64,000 nucleotides of DNA from BOG-908 sp963850605. Its GTDB lineage: Bacteria; Pseudomonadota; Alphaproteobacteria; Acetobacterales; Acetobacteraceae. Positions 33,953 through 42,934 of this stretch are shown one piece after another (position 1 is the stretch's first letter; every line of letters starts with the position of its first letter). The stretch spans positions 124,001-188,000 of the forward strand of contig CAWKLX010000005.1 in the NCBI GenBank assembly GCA_963850605.1, read 5' to 3'. Below the pieces are notes generated by a model. It searched no databases and had not been told where the DNA came from. It was given only the letters and a program-made list of their open reading frames with translations. A program made the translations under genes and the position numbers.

Positions 33953-34570
33953 CTACGGGCCAACGAAACAGGGGAACACCGGCCGAGCTTTCGCGGCTAT
34001 CACTGCGGCGGGAACAAATCGTTGCTGCTGCAGGGATTTGATGTCCGTCAGGATATGACTGGCGGCCACTGCATCGACGTCCGTGGAGCTGTTGGGCACG
34101 TCCAGCGTAGGGGGCAGCACCAGCCGGTCGGATCTCCTGATTGTAAATGCCAAACCGTCGACCGTTTTGGCCGCCGAATCTGGATCGCGATAGGTGCCGC
34201 CTGCGACGTATGTGCCCGGAGGAAGAGACAGCAGAAACGTCGTTGGTCCATCGTCAACCCATGCTGTGCATCGTGTCAGAGCCTCGCCGTCCTGCATGTA
34301 ACGCTCGGCATGTGCGCAATTTGGCGAGTTGTGGACCCAGGCCGATTGGAATCCGGTCTTGAACACGCCTACACAGTTTCGGATTGTCGTCTTTGTCGAT
34401 AAATCATATTCGTTGATCGTTGCCTCGGTGAAAGGGGCCAGTGGCACGGCCAGCAGTGCCGCGTCGGCACGAGTTGTCGATAGGTCCGCGAAAGAGATTC
34501 TCTTTGCCGCTGTGGAGCAGCCGCAAAGTGCGGCAACCAGCAGCGGCGCTGCGTGGACAGGTACCTTCAC
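33953..34570 (-). CDS. Lipoprotein of unknown function inside the MoxR block
   Basis: 205 aa from GTG 34570, overlapping the DUF4159 stop by four bases. The signal peptide ends in a lipobox LCGC (Cys at ~18). The mature part has ATINEYDLSTKTTIRNCVGV, several Cys (NCAHAERYM, TRCTAWVDD) and a central strand-rich piece LLSLPPGTYVAGGTYRDPDS. I do not recognise a family. Visually its codons look less GC-rich than the flanking genes, suggesting a later insertion into an otherwise conserved operon, but the overlapping start shows it is well fitted to its place. Confidence 0.75.
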   Translation of the reverse strand: MKVPVHAAPLLVAALCGCSTAAKRISFADLSTTRADAALLAVPLAPFTEATINEYDLSTKTTIRNCVGVFKTGFQSAWVHNSPNCAHAERYMQDGEALTRCTAWVDDGPTTFLLSLPPGTYVAGGTYRDPDSAAKTVDGLAFTIRRSDRLVLPPTLDVPNSSTDVDAVAASHILTDIKSLQQQRFVPAAVIAAKARPVFPCFVGP

Positions 34571-37233
34571 TGGCCCAGGCGCTCCAGGATGGCGGGGACG
34601 TGGACCTGGTCGCCTTTGTAGTTTCCGGTGAGCGCGTACATGACGACATTGACGCCGAAGCGGTAGGCAAGCGTGCGCTGGCGGGCACCGCCAGGGATGG
34701 TGGCGTAGAGCGGGCGGCCGTCCTCGTCCTGCGCCCAGGCGGCCGCCCAGTCGTTCGAGCCGACGATGACCGGGCTGACGCTGTCGTTGCTGCGGTCCTG
34801 GTCCTGCTGCACCCAGACCGTATCACCGTCGTAGCGGCCGGGAAAATCCTGCAGCAGATAGAAGGACCGGGCGAGCACGTGGGCCGAGGTGAGTGGCGCC
34901 AAGTGGGGGATGTCGAGGCCCTGGCCGATGCGGCGCAGGGCGGCACCCGTGTCCGGGGCCATGCCGGCGCCGGAGCCTTCCGCCGCCGCGCCGCCGCCGC
35001 GTAAATCGATCAGCACGATGCCCCCTGCATGCATGTAGGCGTTGAGCGCGCTGATCGCGGCGGGGGAGGTTTGGGCGTCCGGCGTGACGGGAAAATAGAG
35101 CAGCGGGTAAAAACTAAGATCGTCGTGGCCGGGCACGACCGAGACGGGATCGGCCAGCACGGCGGCGGTGCGCCCGTTGACGTAGTCCGACAGGCCAAGC
35201 AGGCCCGAGCGCGACACCGCGTCCACTTGCACGTCGCCGGTTGCCACATAGGCCAGATGGGTCGCCAGCGCCGGGTTTTGCGCGTGCGCGGCGGACGCCA
35301 CGATCAGCAGCAGCGCGGCGAGCCCCGGCGCCAGGCGGCGGGTCAGCAGGCCGCGCAGCGCCAGGGTGAGCACCATGTCGGCGGCCAGCAGGGCCAGGGC
35401 CAAGCCGATCAGCCAGGGGCCGATCGGTGTTTCGCGCGGGGCTGCGTCCAACGACAGGGTGGCGGCCCCTGGAATCGGCACCATCGGGGCGAGGTCGATG
35501 GGGGCGGCACCCAGGTTCAACGCGTGGCGGTCGCGCTCCGGTCCATACAGGCCTGGCGGATGGACCGGTGAGGGCAGGGCAGTGCCGATGTCGCTCGCGC
35601 CGATTGGTCGGGCGGACGGCGGCGGCGTGCCGAGTACGCCGGACCCGTCCAGCGCCAGCGCGGGTGCCAGCGCGCGGGCCTCGTCCGGCACGGCGACGCC
35701 GGCGGAGCGCTGCACCAGCCGGCCCAGCATATCCACGAATAGTCCGGAGAGCGGCAGGTTGGACCAGTCGGCATTTGCGGTCACGTGAAACAGGACCACC
35801 TCGCCCGATCCGATCCGCGCCGCGGTGACGAGCGGGGTGCCGTCCGTCAGGCGTGCCCAGGTTTGCGCCCCGGTGTCGGACGGGTCGGCCAATATCTGGC
35901 GGTTGACGGTGACCTCGGCCGGTATCCTGAGGCCGGCGAAGGGCGAGTTGGGCGGAAATGGGGCGAGATGCGCGGGCTGGCTCCAGGACATGGCGCCGCC
36001 CAGCTGGCGGTCGCCGGCCAGCAGGTGGCCAGGGAGCAGGCCGTCGCCGGCATCGGACTCGCCGGTCAGGCCGGCGCTGGCGAAGCGCAACAGAACCCCG
36101 CCATGCTTGACCCAGGCCCCGATGCGGGCCGCTTCTGAAGGCGGGAGCGTTCCGGCGGTGATCGCCAGCAGCGAGAGCGGACGGGCCAGCAGTGTTTGTA
36201 TCTCGCCGCGACGCAGCTCGGCGGTGGGGGAAAGCGCGCGGTCCAGGTAGAACAGGTCGCCGAGCAGTGGCGTGTCGGCCGCGGTGCCGCCGTTGAGCAA
36301 GCCAACCGGATGACGGCGCGCGCCCTCGTCGAGTAGCGCCACTGCGCCGGCACCCTGGTCTGCACCGGCGTCGTGCGAGAGCCGCAGCGCACCCAGCTGG
36401 TTACGCATTTCCGGGGGCAGGGCAATGGCGGCTTGCGCTTCCGCGGCCCCGGCCGGGACCAGGAGCGGGGTGCGCTGCAATACCCGGCCCTGGCCGGTTT
36501 CGGACAGCACGAACGCGGTTCGCGCGACCGGGGCGGGAACCCCGCGCAACACGGCGAGCAGCTGGTCAGGGGCGGCGGAGGCGCGCAGCAGCGGGGCGGT
36601 GTGGTCTCCGGCGAACACGGTGACAGGGCCGCGGGCCGTCAGCGCGCGGGAAAGGGCGGGGCTGCCTGGCGTGGCAAGGCCGTCGGTCACGTAGAAGACT
36701 GGGCCATGCCCCTGCACGGCGGCGGCGGCATGCACCCGGTCGACCGGCCATGGTTTGGCCTGCAACGCGGCCAAATCTGGGCGTAGCAGGGCGGCCGGCA
36801 TGTCCGCCGTTTGCGCCGGTGCGTGGCCGTCCGGCGTGGGCGCGGTGGTGAGCAGGGCCACGGTCCGATGGGCTCGTTCCAGGCGGTCGAGCACGGCGCC
36901 GGCGGCCGCGAGGCGGGCGGCGACATCCGGGCCTGATGCCCAGCCGTCATCGAAGACCAGCAGGGCGGGCCCGCCACCTGCGATGGCGACGCGGCCGGCG
37001 GTCAGCACCGGGCCGGCCAGGCCCACGATCACCAGGGCGGCCGCGGCCAGGCGCAGCGCCAGAAGCCACCAGGGGGTGCGCGCCGGCGTTTCCTCCCGCG
37101 GGCGCAGACCGGCCAGCAGTCGGATTGCCGGGAAGGTCTGGGCCCGCGGGGCAGGGGGCGTGGCACGCAGCAGCCACCAGAGCACCGGGAGCAGCGCCAG
37201 CGCGGCTAGCACCCAGGGGGCAACGAAAATCAT
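34567..37233 (-). CDS. DUF4159 / BatA-like membrane protein
   Basis: 888 aa, ATG 37233 overlapping the DUF58 stop as ATGA. The N-terminus IFVAPWVLAALALLPVLWWLLRATPPAP is the BatA-type leader with a first membrane helix, followed by another near 60-85. The C-terminal ~210 residues are a DUF4159 domain: THLAYVATGDVQVDAVSRSG, DLSFYPLLYFPVTPDAQ, GGIVLIDLRGGG and MYALTGNYKGDQVHVPAIL. Between lies a Rossmann-like region similar to glutamine-amidotransferase folds. These proteins act with MoxR ATPase and DUF58 in aerotolerance-like modules; the precise job is not established. Confidence 0.88.
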   Translation of the reverse strand: MIFVAPWVLAALALLPVLWWLLRATPPAPRAQTFPAIRLLAGLRPREETPARTPWWLLALRLAAAALVIVGLAGPVLTAGRVAIAGGGPALLVFDDGWASGPDVAARLAAAGAVLDRLERAHRTVALLTTAPTPDGHAPAQTADMPAALLRPDLAALQAKPWPVDRVHAAAAVQGHGPVFYVTDGLATPGSPALSRALTARGPVTVFAGDHTAPLLRASAAPDQLLAVLRGVPAPVARTAFVLSETGQGRVLQRTPLLVPAGAAEAQAAIALPPEMRNQLGALRLSHDAGADQGAGAVALLDEGARRHPVGLLNGGTAADTPLLGDLFYLDRALSPTAELRRGEIQTLLARPLSLLAITAGTLPPSEAARIGAWVKHGGVLLRFASAGLTGESDAGDGLLPGHLLAGDRQLGGAMSWSQPAHLAPFPPNSPFAGLRIPAEVTVNRQILADPSDTGAQTWARLTDGTPLVTAARIGSGEVVLFHVTANADWSNLPLSGLFVDMLGRLVQRSAGVAVPDEARALAPALALDGSGVLGTPPPSARPIGASDIGTALPSPVHPPGLYGPERDRHALNLGAAPIDLAPMVPIPGAATLSLDAAPRETPIGPWLIGLALALLAADMVLTLALRGLLTRRLAPGLAALLLIVASAAHAQNPALATHLAYVATGDVQVDAVSRSGLLGLSDYVNGRTAAVLADPVSVVPGHDDLSFYPLLYFPVTPDAQTSPAAISALNAYMHAGGIVLIDLRGGGAAAEGSGAGMAPDTGAALRRIGQGLDIPHLAPLTSAHVLARSFYLLQDFPGRYDGDTVWVQQDQDRSNDSVSPVIVGSNDWAAAWAQDEDGRPLYATIPGGARQRTLAYRFGVNVVMYALTGNYKGDQVHVPAILERLGQ

Positions 37234-38084
37234 TTTTGTCCCGCGACTTGCGCGGAGAGGGCGAGCCAGAGCGGAAGCAGAGCCGTTTCCGGCGCCGCGT
37301 CGGTGCGATGGATGGCAAAACCGAAGCCGGTAGCCGCGCAGATCGCGGCAAGGCCTTGCTGTTGCGCCGCCAGCGCGGCGCCATAGGCGTCCCGCACGCC
37401 CTGCACGCGGGAGACGACGTTGTCGCCCTCGCCTTCAAGGCCGCGGAATTTGACGCGGCCGTCATAAGGCAGAGTGATCTCGGCGGGGTCCAGCACCATC
37501 ACCACATGGCCGTGCACCGGCAGCTCCGCCAGGGACGACAGGGTCGCCCGGATGTCGGACAAGGGGGAAAGGAAGTCGCCGAACAGGACCGCGGTGGCAT
37601 GCCGGGGTGCCGCGCCTGCCCTGGGCAGGTCGGCTTGCGGCAGGGCGCGCGCCACGTTTTCCAGTGCGGACCGGCCGGAGAACACGCGGCCATCGACGCT
37701 CAGCAGCCTCACTTGTTCGCCGGCGCGTGCTACCAGCGACACCAGCGCGAGAAGCAGCAGCTCAGCCCGCTCGCGTTTTTCGGGGAGCGCGCGCGCCGAG
37801 CGCCAGGCCATGCTGGGCGACGCGTCGCGCCACAGGCAGACGGTCTGCGCCGCCTCCCACTCCATGTCGCGCACGTAGGAACGGTCGGACTTGGCGGATT
37901 GGCGCCAGTCGATGCGGGTTTGGGCGTCACCGGTGACGAAAGGGCGGAATTGCCAGAAACTGTCGCCCACGCCGACGCGCCGACGGCCGTGCACCCCTTG
38001 CGCCACCGTGGACGCGACCCGCTCGGCAGCCACCAGCAGCGGCGGCAGCCGCGCGGCGAGAGCTTCGGCCCGATGGTGGATCAT
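37230..38084 (-). CDS. DUF58 domain-containing protein
   Basis: 284 aa from ATG 38084 (MIHHRAEALAARLPPLL). An alternative ATG at 38135 gives 301 aa but the extra residues look non-coding. The core has VHGRRRVGVGDSFWQFRPFV, the DUF58 signature, IDWRQSAKSDRSYVRDMEWE, then a vWA-like domain with WRDASPSMAW (DxSxS partly kept) and VLFGDFLSPL. These are the partners of MoxR ATPases, thought to be chaperone-like substrates in membrane-protein assembly. MoxR is 90 bases upstream and DUF4159 overlaps the 3' end. Confidence 0.88.
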   Translation of the reverse strand: MIHHRAEALAARLPPLLVAAERVASTVAQGVHGRRRVGVGDSFWQFRPFVTGDAQTRIDWRQSAKSDRSYVRDMEWEAAQTVCLWRDASPSMAWRSARALPEKRERAELLLLALVSLVARAGEQVRLLSVDGRVFSGRSALENVARALPQADLPRAGAAPRHATAVLFGDFLSPLSDIRATLSSLAELPVHGHVVMVLDPAEITLPYDGRVKFRGLEGEGDNVVSRVQGVRDAYGAALAAQQQGLAAICAATGFGFAIHRTDAAPETALLPLWLALSAQVAGQK

Positions 38085-38174
38085 CGAGGGCGCAAGGCAC
38101 CCGGCGGCGCGGATGGCCGGGTCAAGCCCGACCATGACGGATTTGGTTGGGTTGGCATGGCTTGCCGAGGACGA

Positions 38175-39152
38175 TCACCCAAGCCGCGATACCAGTCGGT
38201 CGATCACGCCGGGCAGCGCCACGCCCTCGGCGCGGGCCGAAAAGCCCAGCGCCATGCGGTGGCGCATAACCGGGTGGGCGAGGGCGGCCACGTCGTCCAG
38301 ACTGGGGGAGAGGCGGCCGTCCAGCAGGGCGCGGGCGCGGGCAGCCAGCATGAGCGCCTGTGCGGCGCGTGGGCCGGGACCCCAGGCGACGTGGCGGCGG
38401 ACCCCGTCATCGTCGGCCGTCTCGGGCCGGGCGCCGCGGACGAGGTGCAAAATGGCGTCGACGATCTGCTCGCCCACCGGCACCAGTCTGACCAGCGCCT
38501 GGGCGCGCATCAGATCGGCGGCTGTCATGATCGGCCGGGCGGAGGCGGCCTGCGCGCCCGTCGTGGCGATCAGCATGGCGCGTTCCTCGGCGGCCGCCGG
38601 GTAGCCGATATCTACCTGGAGTAGGAACCGGTCGAGCTGGGCTTCGGGCAGCGGATAAGTGCCCTCCTGCTCCAGCGGATTCTGCGTAGCTAGCACGTGG
38701 AACGGCGCGGGCAGGGGGTGGTCCGTGCCGCTGACGGCCACGCGCTTCTCCTGCATCGCCTGGAGCAGGGCGGACTGGGTGCGGGGGCTGGCACGGTTGA
38801 TTTCGTCGGCCATCAGCAGCTGGCAAAAGATGGGCCCGGGCACGAAGCGGAAGGCGCGGCGGCCGCCCTCGTCATCCAGCACCTCGCTGCCGGTGATGTC
38901 GGCTGGCATCAAGTCGGGCGTGAATTGAACGCGCCGTCGGTCCAGACCCAGTACCGTGCCCAGCGTTTCAACCAGCAGCGTCTTGCCCAGGCCTGGCACG
39001 CCCACCAGCAGTGCGTGGCCGCCGGCGAGCAGCGCGACAAGGGTTTGTTCCACCACATCGGCCTGGCCGAAGATAACGCGGCCGATTTCGGCGCGGGCGG
39101 CCGCAACGGAGGCGGCCAGCCGGTCCGCGTCGGCGACTAGGTTGTCCTGCAC
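38175..39152 (-). CDS. moxR: MoxR-family AAA ATPase
   Basis: 325 aa from GTG 39152, preceded by GAGGA; more upstream frame is open but not protein-like. AAA motifs: Walker A GVPGLGKTLL, Walker B LLMADEINRASPRTQSALL, sensor VLATQNPLEQEGTYPLPEAQ, and the arginine finger region AQLDRFLLQVDIGYP. The MoxR N-terminal signature IGRVIFGQADVVEQTLVALLAGGHALL is also present. It is a chaperone ATPase acting with DUF58/vWA proteins. It is the first gene of the leftward block to the ankyrin gene. Confidence 0.94.
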   Translation of the reverse strand: MQDNLVADADRLAASVAAARAEIGRVIFGQADVVEQTLVALLAGGHALLVGVPGLGKTLLVETLGTVLGLDRRRVQFTPDLMPADITGSEVLDDEGGRRAFRFVPGPIFCQLLMADEINRASPRTQSALLQAMQEKRVAVSGTDHPLPAPFHVLATQNPLEQEGTYPLPEAQLDRFLLQVDIGYPAAAEERAMLIATTGAQAASARPIMTAADLMRAQALVRLVPVGEQIVDAILHLVRGARPETADDDGVRRHVAWGPGPRAAQALMLAARARALLDGRLSPSLDDVAALAHPVMRHRMALGFSARAEGVALPGVIDRLVSRLG

Positions 39153-39330
39153 GAAGTTGTCCTCGGGTGTGGAAGGTCGGCCAGCGCGCAGTCTGCAACC
39201 GCGGCTCCCGCCACGTCCAGCCACACCGGCGTGCGGCTATGCGCAAAATTGGCGGGGCACCATTACATAGGGGACAGGTGCCTACCTATATGCGGGTCAT
39301 GCGAAGGATCAGTCCCCTGGGCCGCACGCC

Positions 39331-39915
39331 GTGAACTCGCTTGTGATCGACTCCGCTGCCGCCCTGACCGGCACCACGCAGCGTCCGCACCGGACCCGCC
39401 ATGAGTGCGGCGACATGCCTTTTCTGGTCAAGCGCGACGGCACCTGGCTGTATCGGGGAAGTCCGATCGGCCGGAAGGAGCTGGTCTGTCTGTTCAGCTC
39501 GGTTCTGACGCGTGACCCGGCCGGCGACTATTATCTGGAGACTCCCGTCGAGCGCGGCCGCATCCAGGTGGAGGACACGCCCTGGATCGCCGTGGAGATG
39601 GATTGGCGGCGCTGCGGCAGCGGGCGCAACCAGTGCCTGTCATTCCGCACCAATGTGGACCAGGTGGTGACCGCCGGCCCGGAGCACCCGTTGCGCGTGG
39701 CCCATAACGCGCTGACCTGCGAGCCTGTGCCCTACATCCACATCCGCGACGGCGAGGGCGGGCGCCCGCTGGAGGCGCGTATCGCGCGGCCGGTCTATTA
39801 CGAGCTGGTGGCGGTGGCCGTGCCGGGCTGCGTAGGCGGACAGCAGAAGCTCGGCGTGTGGAGTTGCGGCGTGTTCTTCGCGCTAGGCGACCTCGTCCCC
39901 ACCGACGAGGCGTGA
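39331..39915 (+). CDS. DUF1285 family protein
   Basis: 194 aa from GTG 39331 (internal ATG 39415 is an alternative). Conserved pieces: CGDMPFLVKRDGTWLYRGSP, GRKELVCLFSSVLTRDPAGDYYLETPVE and FRTNVDQVVTAGPEHPLRV. These match DUF1285, small proteins conserved in alphaproteobacteria next to the MoxR and NUDIX genes. No activity is known to me. It overlaps the NUDIX start (GTGA), so the two are coupled. It is divergent from moxR across ~180 bases. Confidence 0.88.
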   Translation: MNSLVIDSAAALTGTTQRPHRTRHECGDMPFLVKRDGTWLYRGSPIGRKELVCLFSSVLTRDPAGDYYLETPVERGRIQVEDTPWIAVEMDWRRCGSGRNQCLSFRTNVDQVVTAGPEHPLRVAHNALTCEPVPYIHIRDGEGGRPLEARIARPVYYELVAVAVPGCVGGQQKLGVWSCGVFFALGDLVPTDEA

Positions 39916-40502
39916 CGCCGGCGCAATTGCGGGCGCGGCTGACCGGGCCGGACCCCGCCGACGCCGCATCGGTCACGCCCGATAGCGAGCTGCCCGACGG
40001 CCCGGGCCTGGCAGCGGCGGCCGTACTGGTCGGTATCGTGACGGGGCCGGCGCCTGGCGTGTTGCTGACCAGGCGCACGGAGCATTTGCGGCACCATTCC
40101 GGGCAGGTGAGTTTCCCCGGCGGTCGTATCGATCCGGGCGACGCTTCGCCGGAAGCGGCCGCCTTGCGCGAGGCGAAGGAGGAGGTCGGGCTGGAGCCGG
40201 ATCATACCGAGGTGCTGGGCCGATTGCGCGATTACGTCACAGTCAGCGCCTATCGCGTGACGCCCGTGGTGGCATTGGTGCAGCCGGGGTTTGTTGCCCG
40301 GCCATCTGCCCACGAGGTGGCGGCGGTGTTTCAACTGCCGCTGACCGTGTTGCTCGATCCGGCCGCGCCGCAGCGTCGCGACGCAGAATTCCGTGGGCGT
40401 ATGCGGAGCTTTTGGGTATGGCCGCACTCCGAGCATTACATTTGGGGGGCGACGGCCTCGATGCTGGTGCATCTGGCGCGCCGGCTGCGCGGCGAGGTGT
40501 GA
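39912..40502 (+). CDS. CoA pyrophosphatase (NUDIX hydrolase)
   Basis: 196 aa from GTG 39912, overlapping the DUF1285 stop. The NUDIX box is FPGGRIDPGDASPEAAAL followed by REAKEEVGLEP (metal-binding Glu). Preceding it is LLTRRTEHLRHHSGQVSFPG, the UPF0035 CoA-specific signature. It would split CoA or acyl-CoA to 3',5'-ADP and phosphopantetheine derivatives, for CoA turnover. Also seen: a downstream FWVWPHSEHYIWGATASMLVHLA region. In relatives the CCA-adding enzyme follows; here a large unknown protein does. Confidence 0.92.
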   Translation: MTPAQLRARLTGPDPADAASVTPDSELPDGPGLAAAAVLVGIVTGPAPGVLLTRRTEHLRHHSGQVSFPGGRIDPGDASPEAAALREAKEEVGLEPDHTEVLGRLRDYVTVSAYRVTPVVALVQPGFVARPSAHEVAAVFQLPLTVLLDPAAPQRRDAEFRGRMRSFWVWPHSEHYIWGATASMLVHLARRLRGEV

Positions 40503-40560
40503 TTGCCGGACGAGGGTCCGCGCGCTAGTGCTTGAGACGAAACGACCGGGGTTCTTGACC

Positions 40561-42069
40561 ATGCAGCGCGGCGTTCTTTGGGGTGCGGGCGCCATACTGG
40601 TGCTGGCCGTGGGGTTTTTCGGGGCGCGATCGGTCACGCGGCAAAAGGCCGGGGCCGCCTTGGACCAAGGCATCGACCAGCTACTGGTTCAGTTGCCGCC
40701 TGGATACGCCATCAAACATGGCGTCACGGACGTCAATCCGCTGACACGCGCGGTGACCGTGCATGGGGTGACGGTGACCAAGGACGGCGTGCCGGTGATG
40801 CTGGCCGAGACGCTGACGGTGGCCGGCGCGGACCAGCGGGCGCTCTCGGACGTGTTCGATCCGGCTGCCTATCCGCAGGGGCACCCTGCCTGGACCGATC
40901 GCCGGTTGCTGATTGCCGACGCGACGGCCGACAACGTGCAATTTTTGCCGAAGCCGCCGCAGACCGGCCTAGTGACAGTAAAGAGTGTGACCTTGCACCG
41001 GCTGAGCGGCCGTCCATTCGCGATGCCGCCCACGCCGCAGAACCGGGTGAACCCGGCCTTCGCGGCCGATGCGGCGCTGGCCATGGCGCTGGATAGCGCT
41101 TCGGTGGACAAGGTGTCGTTCACCGAGCAGGCGCCGAAACAGGGCACGGCCGGCATCCGCTCCATGACGCTGAGCAACTATGATGCAGGCAAGCTGGGGG
41201 CCGCGGCGCTGATGGAGGCCGCGGTGCACGCGCCGGCGAAGCCGGGCGGTAAACTGGTCGATATTACGCTCGACCATATCGACGTGAAGGACGTGGACGC
41301 GCGGGCGGCGCTGGAGCGGATTCAGCGGACGGGAGCGTCCGATCAGGCGACCTTGCAGAAGATTGGGTATGGTCTGGCCGAGGCGGGCGGGCTGGCCATG
41401 CACGTGCCGGCCGGCCCGGATTTTTCGGTGACCGACCTGCACGCCGAGCAAGGGGCGATGGCGCCCGATGGTGGGCGGGCCGGGCGGGGTTGGCTTCACG
41501 GCATGACGATCGGCCTGGGCGAGATGCCGGTGCCCGCGACCGCGCAACCGGCCCTGGCAGCGTTCGGCATGCGCACCCTGACCCTGGATATCGATGCGAC
41601 CGGGCATTCCGTGAACACGGCCGGGGAGACCGAGGTGCACGAGGATCTGGCGCTGCACGACCTCGGCACGCTGCATTTGGACGCGAGCCTCGGCGGGCTG
41701 AATGATGTGGCAGCACGGCAGGCCGTGCCCGGTCACCCGGAGGGACCGGCCATGGCCGCCGTGATCAATCATGCGACCCTTGTATGGAACGATGGCAGCC
41801 TGACCAACCGGGTGATCTCGGTGGCGGCCGCGCAGCTTCATGCCACGCCGGACGTGGTGCGCGCGCAGTTGGCGATGCCGGTGTTGAGCCTGGGGCTGAT
41901 GATCCCGGACCAGCCGGACGCCGCCGACCAGGTGACGGCGTTTCTGACCAACCCCCACCGGCTGACGGTGACGATGAATCCGCCGCAGAGAATCAGCATC
42001 GGCGAGGTGGCCCAGGCCCCGATGACCACGCGTGCCCACCTTCTGGGCGTTCACGTCAAAGCGGATTAG
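40561..42069 (+). CDS. Exported or membrane-anchored protein of unknown function
   Basis: 502 aa from ATG 40561. One hydrophobic segment (GVLWGAGAILVLAVGFFGA) near the N-terminus, then a long soluble region without other membrane helices, so it is probably anchored with a periplasmic body. The body is beta-rich with repeated short strands and DVNPLTRAVTVHGVTVTKDG-type phrases, faintly AsmA/DUF945-like, but no family is certain. It ends with RISIGEVAQAPMTTRAHLLG. It lies 58 bases after the NUDIX gene and 110 bases before etfB. Confidence 0.72.
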   Translation: MQRGVLWGAGAILVLAVGFFGARSVTRQKAGAALDQGIDQLLVQLPPGYAIKHGVTDVNPLTRAVTVHGVTVTKDGVPVMLAETLTVAGADQRALSDVFDPAAYPQGHPAWTDRRLLIADATADNVQFLPKPPQTGLVTVKSVTLHRLSGRPFAMPPTPQNRVNPAFAADAALAMALDSASVDKVSFTEQAPKQGTAGIRSMTLSNYDAGKLGAAALMEAAVHAPAKPGGKLVDITLDHIDVKDVDARAALERIQRTGASDQATLQKIGYGLAEAGGLAMHVPAGPDFSVTDLHAEQGAMAPDGGRAGRGWLHGMTIGLGEMPVPATAQPALAAFGMRTLTLDIDATGHSVNTAGETEVHEDLALHDLGTLHLDASLGGLNDVAARQAVPGHPEGPAMAAVINHATLVWNDGSLTNRVISVAAAQLHATPDVVRAQLAMPVLSLGLMIPDQPDAADQVTAFLTNPHRLTVTMNPPQRISIGEVAQAPMTTRAHLLGVHVKAD

Positions 42070-42118
42070 CCGCAGTCGGGTGGCAACTGTCGCCCCGGCC
42101 ACTGCCCGCTGACCTTGT

Positions 42119-42148
42119 TTGACACCCCCGAAACCGGACCCTTATCTA
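42119..42148 (+). promoter_or_regulatory. Sigma-70-type promoter for etfBA
   Basis: TTGACA (42119-42124) and TATCTA (42143-42148) are separated by 18 bases, ~31 bases before the etfB ATG. The -35 is a perfect match; the -10 matches four of six. Confidence 0.55.
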
Positions 42149-42179
42149 CGACCGGAACGTCATAGCAGCGGCAAAACCG

Positions 42180-42932
42180 ATGAAGATCCTGGTGCCCGTG
42201 AAGCGGGTAGTCGATTACAATGTGAAGGTTCGCGTCAAATCCGACCAGACCGGGGTGGAACTGGCCGGCGTGAAGATGGCGATGAACCCGTTTGACGAGA
42301 TCGCCATAGAGGAAGCGGTCCGCCTGAAGGAGAAGGGGGTCGCCACCGAGATCGTGGCCATTTCCATAGGTGTGGCCGCCTGCCAGGAGACGATTCGGAC
42401 GGCCCTGGCCATGGGTGCTGACCGCGGCATCTTGGTCGAGACGGATATATCGCCCGAGCCGCTAGCGGTGGCGAAGATGTTGAAGGCGCTCGTCGCGAAA
42501 GAAGATCCGAAACTGGTCATCATGGGCAAACAGGCCATCGATGACGACATGAACGCAACCGGCCAGATGTTGGCCGCCCTGCTGGGATGGCCGCAGGGCA
42601 CGTTCGCCAGCAAGGTAACGATAGAGGGTGACACCGCGACGGTGACGCGCGAGGTGGATGGTGGTTTGGAGACGGTGGCGCTGACCCTGCCGGCTATCGT
42701 GACGGCCGATTTGCGGCTGAACGAGCCGCGATATGCCAGCCTGCCCAACATCATGAAAGCGCGCAAAAAGCCGATTGAAACGATCAAGCCGGCCGATCTG
42801 GGCGTTGACCCCGCGCCGCGGCTGACCACGTTGAAGGTGGTGGAGCCGCCGAAGCGGAGCGCTGGCCGGAAAGTAGGGTCGGTGGCCGAGTTGGTGGACA
42901 AACTGCGCACCGAAGCGAAGGTGATTTCCTAA
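42180..42932 (+). CDS. etfB: Electron transfer flavoprotein beta subunit
   Basis: 250 aa from ATG 42180. It starts MKILVPVKRVVDYNVKVRVK and contains MAMNPFDEIAIEEAVRLKEKG, MGADRGILVETD and LVIMGKQAIDDDMNATGQM, the standard ETF-beta sequence with the AMP-binding region. The C-terminal recognition loop ADLRLNEPRYASLPNIMKARKKPIE docks acyl-CoA dehydrogenases. It passes electrons with EtfA to ETF:ubiquinone oxidoreductase. It has its own promoter and is two bases from etfA. Confidence 0.96.
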   Translation: MKILVPVKRVVDYNVKVRVKSDQTGVELAGVKMAMNPFDEIAIEEAVRLKEKGVATEIVAISIGVAACQETIRTALAMGADRGILVETDISPEPLAVAKMLKALVAKEDPKLVIMGKQAIDDDMNATGQMLAALLGWPQGTFASKVTIEGDTATVTREVDGGLETVALTLPAIVTADLRLNEPRYASLPNIMKARKKPIETIKPADLGVDPAPRLTTLKVVEPPKRSAGRKVGSVAELVDKLRTEAKVIS

Positions 42933-42934
42933 CC

